Positions 20,604 to 31,290 of a DNA stretch of 64,000 nucleotides are shown piece after piece (position 1 is the stretch's first letter; every line of letters begins with the position of its first letter). The position numbers and the translations under genes are program-made. Location of the stretch: positions 110,970,095-111,034,094 of the forward strand of contig CM061920.1 of NCBI GenBank assembly GCA_031002005.1, given 5' to 3'. The notes under the pieces were generated by a model that had not been told where the DNA came from, searched no databases, and worked only from the letters and a program-made list of their open reading frames with translations. The DNA comes from Vandiemenella viatica (Eukaryota; Arthropoda; Insecta; Orthoptera; Morabidae).

Positions 20604-21632
20604 TAGGGTGTTTCATTTATGATTCGTCTGCACGCACGGCAATAGTCGCCCGGCGCAGCGCCGGCTCACTTGCCCCAACTCATACGGGGCAGCGCCCATG
20701 CTCAGGAATGCCTGTTGTGTGCGTCGATTTCTTACCTTATAGCACGTGCTGGAAATGTTTTGGCCTATTCTGTTCCCTGTTTGTGAAGAAACATTATTCA
20801 TTTTAGTTCTTATGTTTTCCCTAAGTTCCTTTTCTGTACAGGGATTTGAATCATAAACACGCTCTTTTAGGTAACCCCACAAAAGAAATAACAAGGTGTC
20901 ATGTCTGGAGAATGTGGAGGCCATAATCCACGAATGATAATTTCTCATTGTAAACACGCTTTATAGCACGCATAGAATTTTCGGCTGTATGACGAGTTGC
21001 ACTGTCTTGTTAAAAATGACCGTAATTTCTTTCATCTTCTGTCAGCTGTTCAAAAAAGGTATTTAAAATATTGTCCACATAGTGAGAAGATGCAATTGTT
21101 TCAGTAAAAAACACTGGTACAATAATTCACCTTGCACTAATTGCATACCAAACTCCAACTTTCACATCGTGTCATGGATAAGATGTGGATTTTCTGTACT
21201 CCAGTACCGACTGTTTTGATTATTTACACATCCACTTAAATAAAATTACGCCTCATCGATGAAAAATGTCAATTGGGGATCCAGCTTGCCATCGTGCACA
21301 CTTAGCATAAACCAGTTTGAAAACCTTATTTGTGCAGTGTAATCTGCTTGTTTTAATTCGTGCACAGCAGTTGTTCGATAAGGGGTAAAATTAATAATAT
21401 TTCTTCACAAAATCTGCAGAGAATTAGCCAAAACATCCTTAGAAGATGTCAAGCGCATATTGAAGCCAATGGCCAACATTTCCAGCACATGCTATAAGGT
21501 AAGAAATCGACGCACGCAAGAAGCGTTCCTGAGCACAGGCACTGCCCCGTATGAGTTGGCGGCAACCAAGCCGGCGCTGCACCGGGCGACTATTTGCAGT
21601 GCGCACGGATTCGTCATAAATGAAACGCCCTG
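20604..21632 (-). mobile_element. Tc1/mariner-superfamily transposon with long terminal inverted repeats
   Basis: A 1,029-bp element flanked by TA (20602-20603 and 21633-21634). The two ends, TAGGGTGTTTCATTTATGA and, in inverse, CAGGGCGTTTCATTTATGA, continue as imperfect inverted repeats of about 155-165 bp that share CGCCCGGYGCAGCGCCGGCT. Between them the minus strand encodes a transposase C-terminal half. This includes LTFFIDEAXF (first catalytic Asp), NQNSRYWSTENPH, a segment with ATRHTAENSMRAIK near the second Asp, and LLFLLWGYLKERVYDSNP. In related proteins the WPPRSPDLTPxDFFLWG block carries the third acidic residue; here it has decayed to STFSRHDTLLFLLWG. The N-terminal DNA-binding half is missing and stops are present. 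Confidence 0.8.
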
Positions 21633-22138
21633 TACTATGGGTGCAGCCATGCCAGAGGCAGATTACATGGCCAATCAGAACTCTAGACCCGGGTCATAGG
21701 ACAACAATATGAATTTTCATTTACTTTTTATTCATTGCTTTGGTGGGAAAATTACCTACCCAAGCTAAAATTGTATGAGGTGGCAAATAATTAAGATACT
21801 TCAGGAAGAGAGCAAAGTTTGATAGGTCCTATATAAAACCAATATTATAAATTTCTCATTACTGAAATGTGCTTGTATAATAGAAGCTAAAATTCTGATG
21901 AAAATAAAACTTTTAGATAGTGAGGTCATAAAACCATTATAATTTAAATGGTAAACCTCCCTTTCTTCAAGTCAGTTCTTCAGCACTGAAAAGCTAAAAT
22001 ACAGACAGCTATTCTAACAACTATCAGTGTACAGTCAAGGTATAAAACATCAATTCTGTTGGTAGCATTGAATAATTTAACTAATAACTCACTTTTTTTC
22101 ATTAATCCTTAAATATTCTGATGTAATACATTAATTCT
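21633..22138. other. No gene recognised
   Basis: AT-rich spacer without ORFs or repeats that I can assign. Confidence 0.5.
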
Positions 22139-22151
22139 TATACAATGTAAT

Positions 22152-22431
22152 GCGTAGAAATGGTCCAATTTTAAGAGCTTGTGGGCCATGAAAAGGATCT
22201 TCTGGCTCCTTTTTGTGTATCTTTTGACCGAGAGGTCTATTCAGACAGTTCAGTATCATCTTATCACTGTTGCTTTCTTAGCACCACGTGTAGGGCAATT
22301 GAGGTTATACCTATGGACGTGAAGCAACTGGATTAAAACATTAGATCTAGAGATATGAAATTGTACATGCTTGTGATATGTACATTTCCTATTGTGTACC
22401 TTGTTAAATAGTCATACGATAAATAAATAAA
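22152..22431 (+). mobile_element. Short retroposon (SINE or 5'-truncated LINE 3' end)
   Basis: A 280-bp insert with a perfect 13-bp TSD TATACAATGTAAT (22139-22151 and 22432-22444) and an (ATAA)n tail at ~22420-22431. I see no A/B box of RNA polymerase III, so a 5'-truncated LINE 3' UTR is more likely than a tRNA-derived SINE. Confidence 0.75.
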
Positions 22432-22444
22432 TATACAATGTAAT

Positions 22445-23206
22445 ACACTTATAGCAAATCAAACTCATTTCTGCATAGTCAATTTTTTGTTCAGACTAAT
22501 AACTGACTGAAAAAAAAGGTGGTGTGACAGAGGTGGTTGGAAGAAAGAAGAAAATGGAAAGGCTTGTGCACAAAACAGACATAGCCAATAACTGTTGATG
22601 ATGATAATATCTGAAACGCGCTTCGCTGTTAACTTCTTCTTTAATAGTTCCTTTTAGAACCAGAAATAATTCCTATATATATATATTTTCAACGAAAGAA
22701 GACTGTTTTTCATAAATTCATTTTAATAAGAACGATAACTAATCTAAACCAACATCCTGTCATACATTCTACATGAGCCCTAGCTTAAACTTCATTTCCA
22801 AAAATTGCAGGTTAGTGAATTAGTAATCTCATTTTCCGAAGCGACGTTTTCTTTTAGAAGGTTCGAGTTCATCTGTCTGTCCGTTGATAATAACCAACGA
22901 GTTGTAACCGAAAATCCAAAGCACATACACATTTAATGTTATACATGGAACTTTAATCTTTCAATTAATTTTCTTAAATGATAATTAATTTTATAAAGTT
23001 ATTGCGTTTTAGTATTTATCAGCCCCGTTACATATCCTAACATCATTTACAACAGGGACTCATTCAAGGGTTGGTAAAAATTCAATTATTAATAGCATCA
23101 ACAATTTATTACCTTAGAAGGAATTTCACTTACGCAAATAATCCAGGAAGAGGACAGCCATCATTATAGGTACCGGTACATAGGTTGCACCCTGACGCAG
23201 CCTGTA
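22445..23206. other. No gene recognised
   Basis: AT-rich spacer with a short (TA)n run near 22673-22684. No gene seen. Confidence 0.5.
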
Positions 23207-23214
23207 CACTCTAT

Positions 23215-23479
23215 CAGGGGCGGATCCAGGATTTTGGTTGGGGGGGGGGGGGCTTGGCTTGAATGAAATTTGGTTCAGAGGGCTTGCCTTCAATGGATTT
23301 TGGTTTTGGGGGGGGGGGCTTGAGTCGTCCGTTAGGGTAGTCTTTATAGCCTTCTCGGGCCTCAAATCCGTAGAGCTAAAAAAAAAAAAAAAGTCTTCAA
23401 AATTACAGTGTCGGGGGTGGACCTAGATGCTTTTGGGGGGGCTTGAGCCCCCTAGCCTTCCCCCCTGGATCCGCCCCTG
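23215..23479. mobile_element. hAT-type MITE of the poly-G family (265 bp)
   Basis: Terminal inverted repeats CAGGGGCGGATCCAGG (start) and its exact inverse at the end, with a perfect 8-bp TSD CACTCTAT (23207-23214 and 23480-23487). The interior carries several runs of 9-12 G, each followed by GCTTG. Non-coding. It belongs with 17371-17531 and 47838-48040. Confidence 0.9.
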
Positions 23480-23487
23480 CACTCTAT

Positions 23488-23934
23488 GTACCAAGCAAAA
23501 CTATCTTCCATTAAAATGCCAACCCTAGAGAGGGCCAGTCGAGCTACCCGTTCCCTTAGTACTCTTGTTTATAAAGATACCCTTGCTACGTTTGAAGAGT
23601 CACTGTTGGGGTAACTGCACATCTCATGCATCAGTTACCTATTATGAAAAGAATTCCGATTGGGTAGTCTGCTAGTAGCTTTAAGGATAGGAGCTATGCA
23701 GTCTGGTGGGGATTATTCTCAGATATTAGAGTTGTGTGGGCTGAAACATCTTAAATGATTGCCACTTGCTTTATCTGGAAGCATTAACAGGTATCAAACT
23801 GATACCTGTTGATGCTGATACCAGATCCCATGTCAGTTATAAGTATCTGTTCCAACTCTAGGTTTATACACATCACAGAAGAGTTCATATGTGGTTGATC
23901 ACAGATTTTCTTGCTTTTGTTTTGTTTTTCAGAT
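23488..23934. other. No gene recognised; ends at a possible splice acceptor
   Basis: Unassigned sequence that ends in a pyrimidine-rich tract TTTTGTTTTGTTTTTCAG before 23935. Confidence 0.45.
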
Positions 23935-24166
23935 AACATCTAATACAATACCTCCATCCCCAGTTAAGCTATTTTTTGCTCCTCTTGCTATCAGTACACC
24001 ATTCTCTATAAAGCATCTTCGATATTACCAAAAGCAAATTCTGACTTTAGCAAATGCTCTTTTGGCATACAAAGGAAAGGATGTGAAAGCAATAGTATCA
24101 CTTTATTGCACAAATCAATGGTTAACAACCAGTTATCTCATAAAACATCTTCCTAAACAATCATAA
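23935..24166 (+). CDS. Candidate terminal exon of unknown gene
   Basis: After a strong acceptor-like tract (23914-23934) the frame is open for about 76 codons to a TAA at 24164-24166. The translation is not repetitive (IPPSPVKLFFAPLAIS, then ILTLANALLAYKGKDVKAIV) and matches no TE family I know. A possible poly(A) signal AATAAA lies near 24397. I do not recognise a domain. It may be a host 3' exon or a chance ORF. Confidence 0.3.
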
Positions 24167-25736
24167 TATGCTGTAGTGAAATAATGCTTGAAGTTAATGG
24201 CTCTCACCAGTATCATAATCTCATTTAGTATTTTTTTTATTACTTTTACAGGATAAGGTAGCAGGGAAATTGTATTAAATCATATCAAACTTCATAGTTT
24301 AAATTGTTACAAAAAAATTACTTTATTTTCCAGATGAATAAGGAATATTGCAACATTGCTCAAAAATATGCTAATTGCATACACTTTTACAATTATAAAA
24401 TAAACATCTATATTCAATTTCTCTTTTAAACTAATTGTCATGCCATTTAGAAAAAAAAAAGGGAAAATATTCTATGTTTTCAATTAAACAAAAGATACTA
24501 GATAGTCAAAGGAAAGAAAAAAGGATGGGTGAATACACCACTGCCAATCAAAGATGCCAGCAAATGAAATACTATAATTTGTAAGGTAAATAGCAGAAGA
24601 CAATGCCAAGCTGAGGAAGGGTGTATTCCTAATAATTTTTTGTGTATTAGCATATTTTCCTTGTGTCAATACCATCCAGCCATCGTCTGTGGTGATTTAT
24701 TACTTTATACTATTTTTTTTAATATATGCATGACAGATAAAGTGCCTGATTGTAAAATAAAGACATAAATAAGGAAAGAGATAGGAATGACTGCTTAGCA
24801 GAGGTGATGACAAGGTTTGGCTAGATACATCAAAAACATGAACAGGGAACAAGTAACAACATCATGGTTAAACCCTTCTACAACAGTATACCATGGACTG
24901 AACATTGTCAGGAGTCAGAAAACAGATAACTAGTAGGCCTAATTGCCTAATGGCTATTAAACAACAATATAAAAACAGCTGAGATTAAAAATATATGCAC
25001 AGAATAAATCTATATGTTTCAAATTTAAAAAATGAAATTTAAAATAAATCTAACAAATTTAAAAACAAACAATTGACACCAATACAACTTGTGTTTTTTC
25101 ATATGATGAAAGAAATCAGTTGGAAACCAGGAGTGAGGGAGAGGGATGGATACAAGGTGGGTAATGTTTGAAGCTAATGAAACAATAAAAGACTGTTCAC
25201 ACCTAAGAAAGTGAAGAATAATCATGCAAGTTATAAGATTGTTACCAGTGAACTGTAGGAGAACAACTAGCAAACTATAGGTGTACAAGGAACAAATTAA
25301 CAGTGTTTGATTAAAGATATTCAGAGCACAAGTAGTTACAGCAATAGAGTCTTAATTAAAGGAAGCAGTGCTAGACAATGAGGTTTTCTCCAATGGCTAA
25401 AGACTGACATCAGAGACAGTGGATCTATTGGTGGGAATCTATTCAAACTAGTAAGTAAAGACTGCAACAGTTCACTGATGTTCATAGAGCATAGCCATGA
25501 TTTACTTCAGATAGTTTTTTGGTGTGATAAAAAAAGGGTATTGACAGCTTCCCAAAGTGAAGAATGGATGTTACAGATGAATCATTTAGGGAGAAACTAA
25601 AATCAGAGTTCAGTGGTGAACATTAAATGGTGATTATCGTGGCAATTATAACAGGTGTCAACTGGGTAAGAAATGATACCAGGGAACAGAGATTTGTGAA
25701 TAATAAAGCCTGATTATAACCTTATGCTGTAACTAC
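24167..25736. other. No gene recognised
   Basis: AT-rich sequence without assignable ORFs, RNA genes or repeats. It could be intron of the minus-strand zinc-finger gene or intergenic DNA. Confidence 0.5.
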
Positions 25737-25905
25737 CGAGTGTGGTTGATGAACAGTAACTTGTGTTGGCCTTGCATTTCGGAGGACGTGGGTTTGAATA
25801 CCCATCAGGCCATCCAGATTTGGATTTTTCATGGTTTCCTCAAATCACTACAGGTGAATGCTGGGATAGCTCTTTCAAAAAGGAAAATGCTAATAGAATT
25901 TACAG
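25737..25905 (+). mobile_element. tRNA-derived SINE copy
   Basis: Same family as the SINE at 46158-46397. It has a tRNA-like head with a B-box-like GGGTTTGAATACCC at ~25790, then GGCCATCCAGATTTGGATTT, TCATGGTTTCCTCAAATCAC, and GAATGCTGGGATAGCTCTTT. The A box region (GAGTGTGGTTGATGAACAG) is degraded. It is a transposed pol III unit rather than a functional tRNA gene. Confidence 0.75.
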
Positions 25906-27084
25906 TTAAAATTAGCAGATAGAAAAAGTAGGTAGGAAAATGAAAGGGGAAAATGGGTATGTAGGGAAATTGCTACTGGAGCATGCATTCCATTGAAATT
26001 AAATGTCACAACACACAGCAGTAAAATTTTAATTCTTGTTTCACAGTTGTGCTACCAGAATCCTCCATGCCAGTAACAGTCCCTCTGAACTTGGGCGATG
26101 GGAGTATCTGTTAAGCACTAAATCCATGTAAAATCTGATATAAAATTCCAGTCTTCTTTCCCTTGTCTCCCTATGTCACAGTTGTGTTTTCCTACTTTTC
26201 TCCTAAAGGAACCATCGCTTACTATTGTATTATTAGTGTTTACATTTTGATTTTTGTCTTGATAGATATATTTTAATTAAAACTTTGTATCTTTTCTTTT
26301 TTTGAAACAAATAAATTTTTTCCTTTGTGTATATTTTTGATCTCACCTCTTCTCATATTGTTGCTACCATTTTGAAATTCACCCCACCAACCTTCACTGC
26401 CAACACAATTAATGGTCATTTTGCAGTGACTACTTAGTTGCTCTCTTACTCCTGACCTGTTCACTCCATGTTCTGTGGTTGAAGAATGGTTTAATTCCAA
26501 ATTTTTTTAAATGTTCCATGTTTGTATTTGTGGTGTTTCTTCATCATCCTACCATCACCAGTGGAAAGTGAATGATCCTCTCTCTTTCCTTTTATATGTA
26601 TATATATCTTGGATGAACTACCAAATGGAGCTGTAAGGAAACACAATTAAAGATACATTAAAAATATCAGTTGTTATAAATCACAGGTAGAAGGAGAATA
26701 CAGATTTCTGCAGCAGTGGTATAAGCATTGAATGGCCTTACAGTGGTTCTGGGCAATTTAAAAGTGGCCAGAAACTGTATTTTATGTTTTTTATTAATAA
26801 GTGTGAATAAAGAGGTTAGCTGTTTTTTGTTTTCTTCAGGAAGTCATTTTTAATTCAGTTAACTGCTATGTGGTGGGGAAAATGTTTGGTGTTTCTTTCT
26901 TGCCTGCCATATTTAGTAAAGTAATCTTTGATTAAATGTGTTGTGTATATTTATGCCACTGCTTAATAGAATAGCACATTATACTTAAAAGACTAGACTT
27001 ATGTCAAAAAAGAAACTCATGTCATCTTTCAATGTTATTTTCCTATGTGTCAAATCTGACGTAGCTGTGTGCAGTTATAACAGC
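25906..27084. other. No gene recognised
   Basis: AT-rich; short ORFs only. Nothing assignable. Confidence 0.5.
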
Positions 27085-27094
27085 ATTGAACTGC

Positions 27095-27150
27095 ATTTAA
27101 CTGCAATGAAGCGCATGCTCCGATGACAATTTCCCTAGTCATCAAAATAC
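27095..27150 (-). mobile_element. LINE 3' tail fragment
   Basis: GAAGCGCATGCTCCGATGAC followed by AATTTCCCTAGTCATC repeats the tail of the LINE family at 51560-52200 (GGAGCACATGCTCCGGTGGC then AATTTCCCT). It is preceded by TTTAACTGCAATGAA, as at the 51560 copy (TTTAATTGCAATGGA). Only the tail survives. Confidence 0.6.
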
Positions 27151-27766
27151 CCCTTTCTCATTATTTTTAATTGTTAACTTAAATGTATATAAAAGACTTT
27201 CATTTGAAACAAACTTAAAAACATTTCTAAATATTTAAGTGTTCATAGAGGAATTACATTGTTAAACAATAACACTCACACCAAACCAAATGAAATACGC
27301 AATTTCAAATCCTTAGACTATTATTTTCAGATAAGTTGAATAAAGTGATATAATAAATAGGTTATAATTAATCAGCTTTGTAAACAACAAGATTCTTTAC
27401 ATAGAAATTCACCAGTTTCAGACACTGGAATTAATTTGACTCAAGTTGTCAACAAGAAATTCTGAGTTACAAATCTTTGTTAAAACAGAACAAAGTTATT
27501 GTGCATGGTAAATTGAGAAAACTGAAAATATAATTCCTCATAGATACACTGAAATTCTTTTATTTATTTATATCAAATTCATACGCATTAATGTCTGCCT
27601 TTAAAGATCTGTCAACAACTTCAGTTTACAAGAAGAAAACATTAGGACACATAATTATTGTGATAGCATCAATTAAAGGATACTCTTTCGCACTTTCTCT
27701 AATTAGAACTGGTAGTAGAACAGCAGAATGTCACCGAGATATATACATTGCCAATGCCACTCTTAC

Positions 27767-28050
27767 TCAAGGATACTGTAAACGTGCAGGCCAGTCTAGC
27801 GTCTCATAGGAACTGACAGAACTTCTTTGTCTGTGCTCCCTGTGATAAGTGTAGCGATGTTTGTTGAGGCTATTTTGAGTGCTGTAGCTGCGAGAACACA
27901 ACACACATCGGAACTCTCTATCAGGAAGACTGTGTTTGTCACTGATGTGGCGCCGTAAGCTTGCTTTTGTGCTTAGACTCTTGCCACACTGTACACACAT
28001 GACTTTTCCTCCATGGAGCACCTCAACTGTTCCCGTTTCATCAAGGATTC
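27767..28050 (-). CDS. C2H2 zinc-finger terminal exon, BTB-ZF / Broad-Complex-like
   Basis: The only convincing host coding exon. On the minus strand a splice acceptor TTTCTTGCTACAG precedes 28050; the frame then starts two bases in (ILDETGTVEVLHGGKV) and runs to a stop at 27767. Two C2H2 fingers are seen: MCVQCGKSLSTKASLRRHIS (zinc ligands C-x2-C...H-x4-H, the second His in DKH) and FRCVLCSRSYSTQNSLNKHR (ending YTYH). The paired CGK..TKASLRRH..DKH / RC.LC...Y.T.NSL..H...YH pattern is that of insect BTB-ZF factors, especially Broad-Complex alternative finger exons. Such proteins bind DNA through the fingers and dimerise through an N-terminal BTB domain, which would lie upstream (higher coordinates) outside or deep in this window. 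A minus-strand AATAAA near 27562 could end the transcript. Assignment to broad itself is not certain. Confidence 0.75.
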
Positions 28051-28442
28051 CTGTAGCAAGAAAGTATAAGCTGTTAACCAGATTTTTATAAAATTTAATT
28101 CTTTAGCAGGAATAATCCTTACTAATATTTGTGACAAAAATTAAAAAGTCAAGAAAACTTTTATACCAAAATGGAGAAGACTGCAAGTATAATGAACACA
28201 ACATGCTCAATTATATAAATTCTTACAGTCTGTTAGATGGGAAACAAAAGGTGGTGATTAGAAGACAGAAATATGGAATGACATAGAAGACATCAATTAT
28301 AAAAAATGACAGCAAGACAAAAAAACAGAAAAATCTCATGCCCAGATTGCTATGTAACTATAAACTCTGGCCTGAGTACATACATTTTAAAAGGAAAAAT
28401 AAAAGGCTATGCAAGGTGAAGTACTTGCATTCACAAACTGTA
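28051..28442. other. Intron upstream of the zinc-finger exon
   Basis: Minus-strand intronic sequence just 5' of the acceptor at 28051, up to the TA (28441-28442) flanking the mariner. No other features seen. Confidence 0.55.
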
Positions 28443-29782
28443 TGAATGAGAGGCGATTTTTTTTTCCAACCTCTGATAGGCCATAAATAAAAGACAAATG
28501 GAGATGGAAAAAATATTTTATTACCAACTGTTATGTACACTTATGGTTACTTTTCAACATAATCACCTTGAAGATTAAGGTATCTGTAATACCTGTGGAC
28601 AAGCTGCCCAATACCCTCTTCATAAAATGTTGCCGCCAATGACTTTAAATGAGTCATCACACTGTCTTGAAGCTACTCGTTTGTTCGGAATGCTGCCCTC
28701 CTATCCACTTTTTCAGTTCAGCAAAAAGATGAAAGTCACTTGGTGCTAGGTCGGGACTGTGATAAAAAATCTCCCATTAAAATTATTCAAGAAGTCACTG
28801 TGTGACACCAGCACTGTGAGGGCAAGGATTGTCGTGGAGCAGAACAATGCCAGAAGTCAGCAAGCCTCTTCTTTTGTTCCGAATGGATCTCCATAAACGT
28901 TTTAAAGTTTCACAGTAAACAGCTGCATCAATCGTGGTCCCCGGCTCCATAAACTTCACAAGCAATACACCTTTTTGGTACCAAAACACAATAACCATTA
29001 CCTTTCGGTTGTTGAAGGTCTCTTTGAATTTTTTTTGGTTTGTTCGGTGAATTTGTGTACATCCATTGTTGGGATTGTTGTTTCATTTCGGGTGTGTCAA
29101 ACCGAATCCACATCTCATCTCCAATCACAATTGATTTAAAAAAAAATCTTCTCCATCTGTGTGATAATGGTCAAGGAACTTCAAAGCTGATGCAATTCAG
29201 TGAGTTTTGGAGTTGTCGGTCAACATTTTAAGGACACAGCGAGCACAGATTTTTTTGTAGTGTAAATTGTCTGTTACGATAGAGTACAGAGAAGAGCTTG
29301 ACACGTCTGGAAATTTCATTGATAAATCACTTATCGTGAACCTGCGGTTTTCTCTTACCACTTTGTCAACTCGTTGAACAAGGTCATCTGTAGTGACAGA
29401 TTTGCGTCCTTGACCTCCTTCGTCATGCACATCAGTTCGGCCTTCTTTAAATTTTCTGCACCATTCACGTATGATTCCTTCAGTCATAAAGCTCTTTCCA
29501 TACACTTGTCTCATTCTTTGATGGATTTCTGTTCCACTGTTTCCTTCTGCTTGCAGAAAACGAATAACACTTCGTAACTCGCACTTGGCGGGAGTACTGA
29601 TCACTGCGGTCATGTTTCTGTGACTGCAGCTTGGCACATAATGAAGTCATGAACGTAGTAAACACAGAGTGTGTGGTAGGGGAGATGCACAATCGTATAC
29701 TGGGCACATCACTCACCTGCCACTCGTCTTTATGCTGTGCAATCGGAGGTTGAAAAAAAAAAAAAAAAAAGTACCCCTCTTG
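28443..29782 (-). mobile_element. Mariner element, nearly complete, decayed
   Basis: A 1,340-bp element flanked by TA (28441-28442 and 29783-29784). Ends are imperfect inverted repeats: GAGAGGCGATTTTTTTTTCC followed by AACCTC at the low end and, in inverse, GAGGGGTACTTTTTTT...CAACCTC at the high end. The minus-strand transposase reads, over several frames, an HTH region (SVIRFLQAEGNSGTEIHQRM), GDEMWIRFDTPEMKQQ (first Asp, ~29110), GVLLVKFMEPGTTIDAAVYC, VLLHDNPCPHSA (second Asp, ~28825) and HSPDLAPSDFHLF (third Asp, ~28760). Length and motifs fit a complete mariner of the D,D34D type. Stops after the second Asp make it inactive. Confidence 0.88.
29197..29637 (-). pseudogene. Mariner transposase N-terminal ORF fragment
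   Basis: A 146-codon open stretch covering the paired HTH DNA-binding domain, with SVIRFLQAEGNSGTEIHQRM, then GIIREWCRKFKEGRTDVHDE (linker WCRKFKxGRxDVxDExxxGR) and ENRRFTISDLSMKFPDVS. This is the typical mariner N-terminus that binds the inverted repeats. It is cut from the catalytic part by a frame change near 29190. Confidence 0.85.
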
Positions 29783-29784
29783 TA

Positions 29785-30552
29785 GTAACAAAAGTGTATT
29801 TGAAACAATGTTCGCCACCTGTCAGAATCTTCTTAAAAATGTTCGTCATTTTTGGAAGTACAATGAGGAAATGTATGGTTATTTTGAAAACATATATTGT
29901 ACCATGAGATGAAAGCATTCACGAATCGCAAATATTTAAATTGAACTAATTGCAAACACCCTTCAGAGTGTGCTTATAAGAATTTTTCTACTCTATGTGA
30001 AATATGTGTAGAGTCCACGAACCATGTATGAGGCTCAAAATTGATAAAGTTTCACACCTACATGATTACAAATTTACGCTGATCACCACATTGACTGATT
30101 CTGCCTTTCTCTCCTGATAGACTGACTTGATAAGGCTGCATATTTATTCTCTCTGGCTGAAAACTTTTGGATTATAGATGGTTTACCATGGTAAACTACA
30201 GTCTTGTGAATCCCAAATTTCCCTTATTCTCATGGAATAAGTACTATTTTATTCAGATTTCACTGAAACTTTCTCATATTATGATTTATTTCAAAAACTT
30301 TATGCTATGAGAACTTTTCCTGTAATTATACTTGTTTAGGAGATATTAATTTACATGTGTAAAAGTCACTACTGGAGGTTAAACATAAAAAAAAACAATT
30401 TTCTCTCTTTAAATGTACTTTTACTCCAAACTGTTGTTATATTATTATTTTATTTATTTTTATCTAACGTTTAAGCATACTTTCATCTTCCTAATTTTTT
30501 TTTTTTTTTAAATCTTTTCTTTCTCCCTCTACTTAACATACTTAGTATTTGT
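29785..30552. other. No gene recognised
   Basis: AT-rich sequence, probably intron or intergenic. No feature assigned. Confidence 0.5.
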
Positions 30553-31290
30553 TTCTTGGCTTTCCAGGTGAAGCCACGTCAAGATGTGTAGATCCGAGTT
30601 TTGACCATTATAACTGCAGTCTTCTTCTTGGACAGAACTGCATCTTCTAATGATTTAGGGAACTGTTATATAGCCGAGCCCTGTAACCTTGCTAGAGAAT
30701 TTGGTTCACCTGGCCAATCAGGATGTCTGATCTTCTCATGTTTCATTGGCCAGATGGGGGGAGGGAGGCAACATGTGTCCTGTTTCATCCACACTAGAGA
30801 GAGTCATGCATCATGTAGCTTCATTTATATTTTCTGGATGTTTGACAATTTACAATGACTCCTTGACCACTTCGTGCACTATCAGGGAGATGTTTTTAAA
30901 GTTTATGGCATGACTAGTTTTTATTGCATGGCGTGCAAGGGCAGATTTCACGGTGTTATTATATCTATAACGGTGAATATGTTCACGCAGCCTGTCCTCT
31001 ATAGTGCACCCCACCTCTCCTACGTACACCCAGCTACAGGCATGGAAACTCATAGACCTTGGCTAAATGTAGTGGAGGCAGCTTATCCTTATCCTTGACG
31101 TCCGTTGACATCCTGATTGGTCAGGTGGACTGAATTCTCTAAATGGGTTACAGGCCACAGTTATATAACAGCTCCTGAAACTGATAGAAGATGCAGTTCT
31201 GCACAAGAAAAAGACTGCAGTTATGATGATCAAAACGTCAGCTGCACACATGTTGACGCAGCATCACCCAGAAAGCCAAAAGACAACTGA
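30553..31290 (-). mobile_element. Penelope-like fragment: GIY-YIG domain between inverted terminal repeats
   Basis: The minus strand at 31053-30850 reads VYVGEVGCTIEDRLREHIHR then NTVKSALARHAIKT and NFKNISLIVHEVVKESL, the core and C-terminal half of a PLE GIY-YIG endonuclease (only VYVGE.GCTIEDRLREH of the catalytic part). It is bracketed by two related ~130-190-bp segments in opposite orientation: 30553-30740 on plus and 31100-31290 on minus, both with AACTGCAGTCTT, AGAACTGCATCTTCTA and CCAATCAGGATGTC. PLEs are known for LTR-like termini that may be inverted. The RT is missing. Confidence 0.8.
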
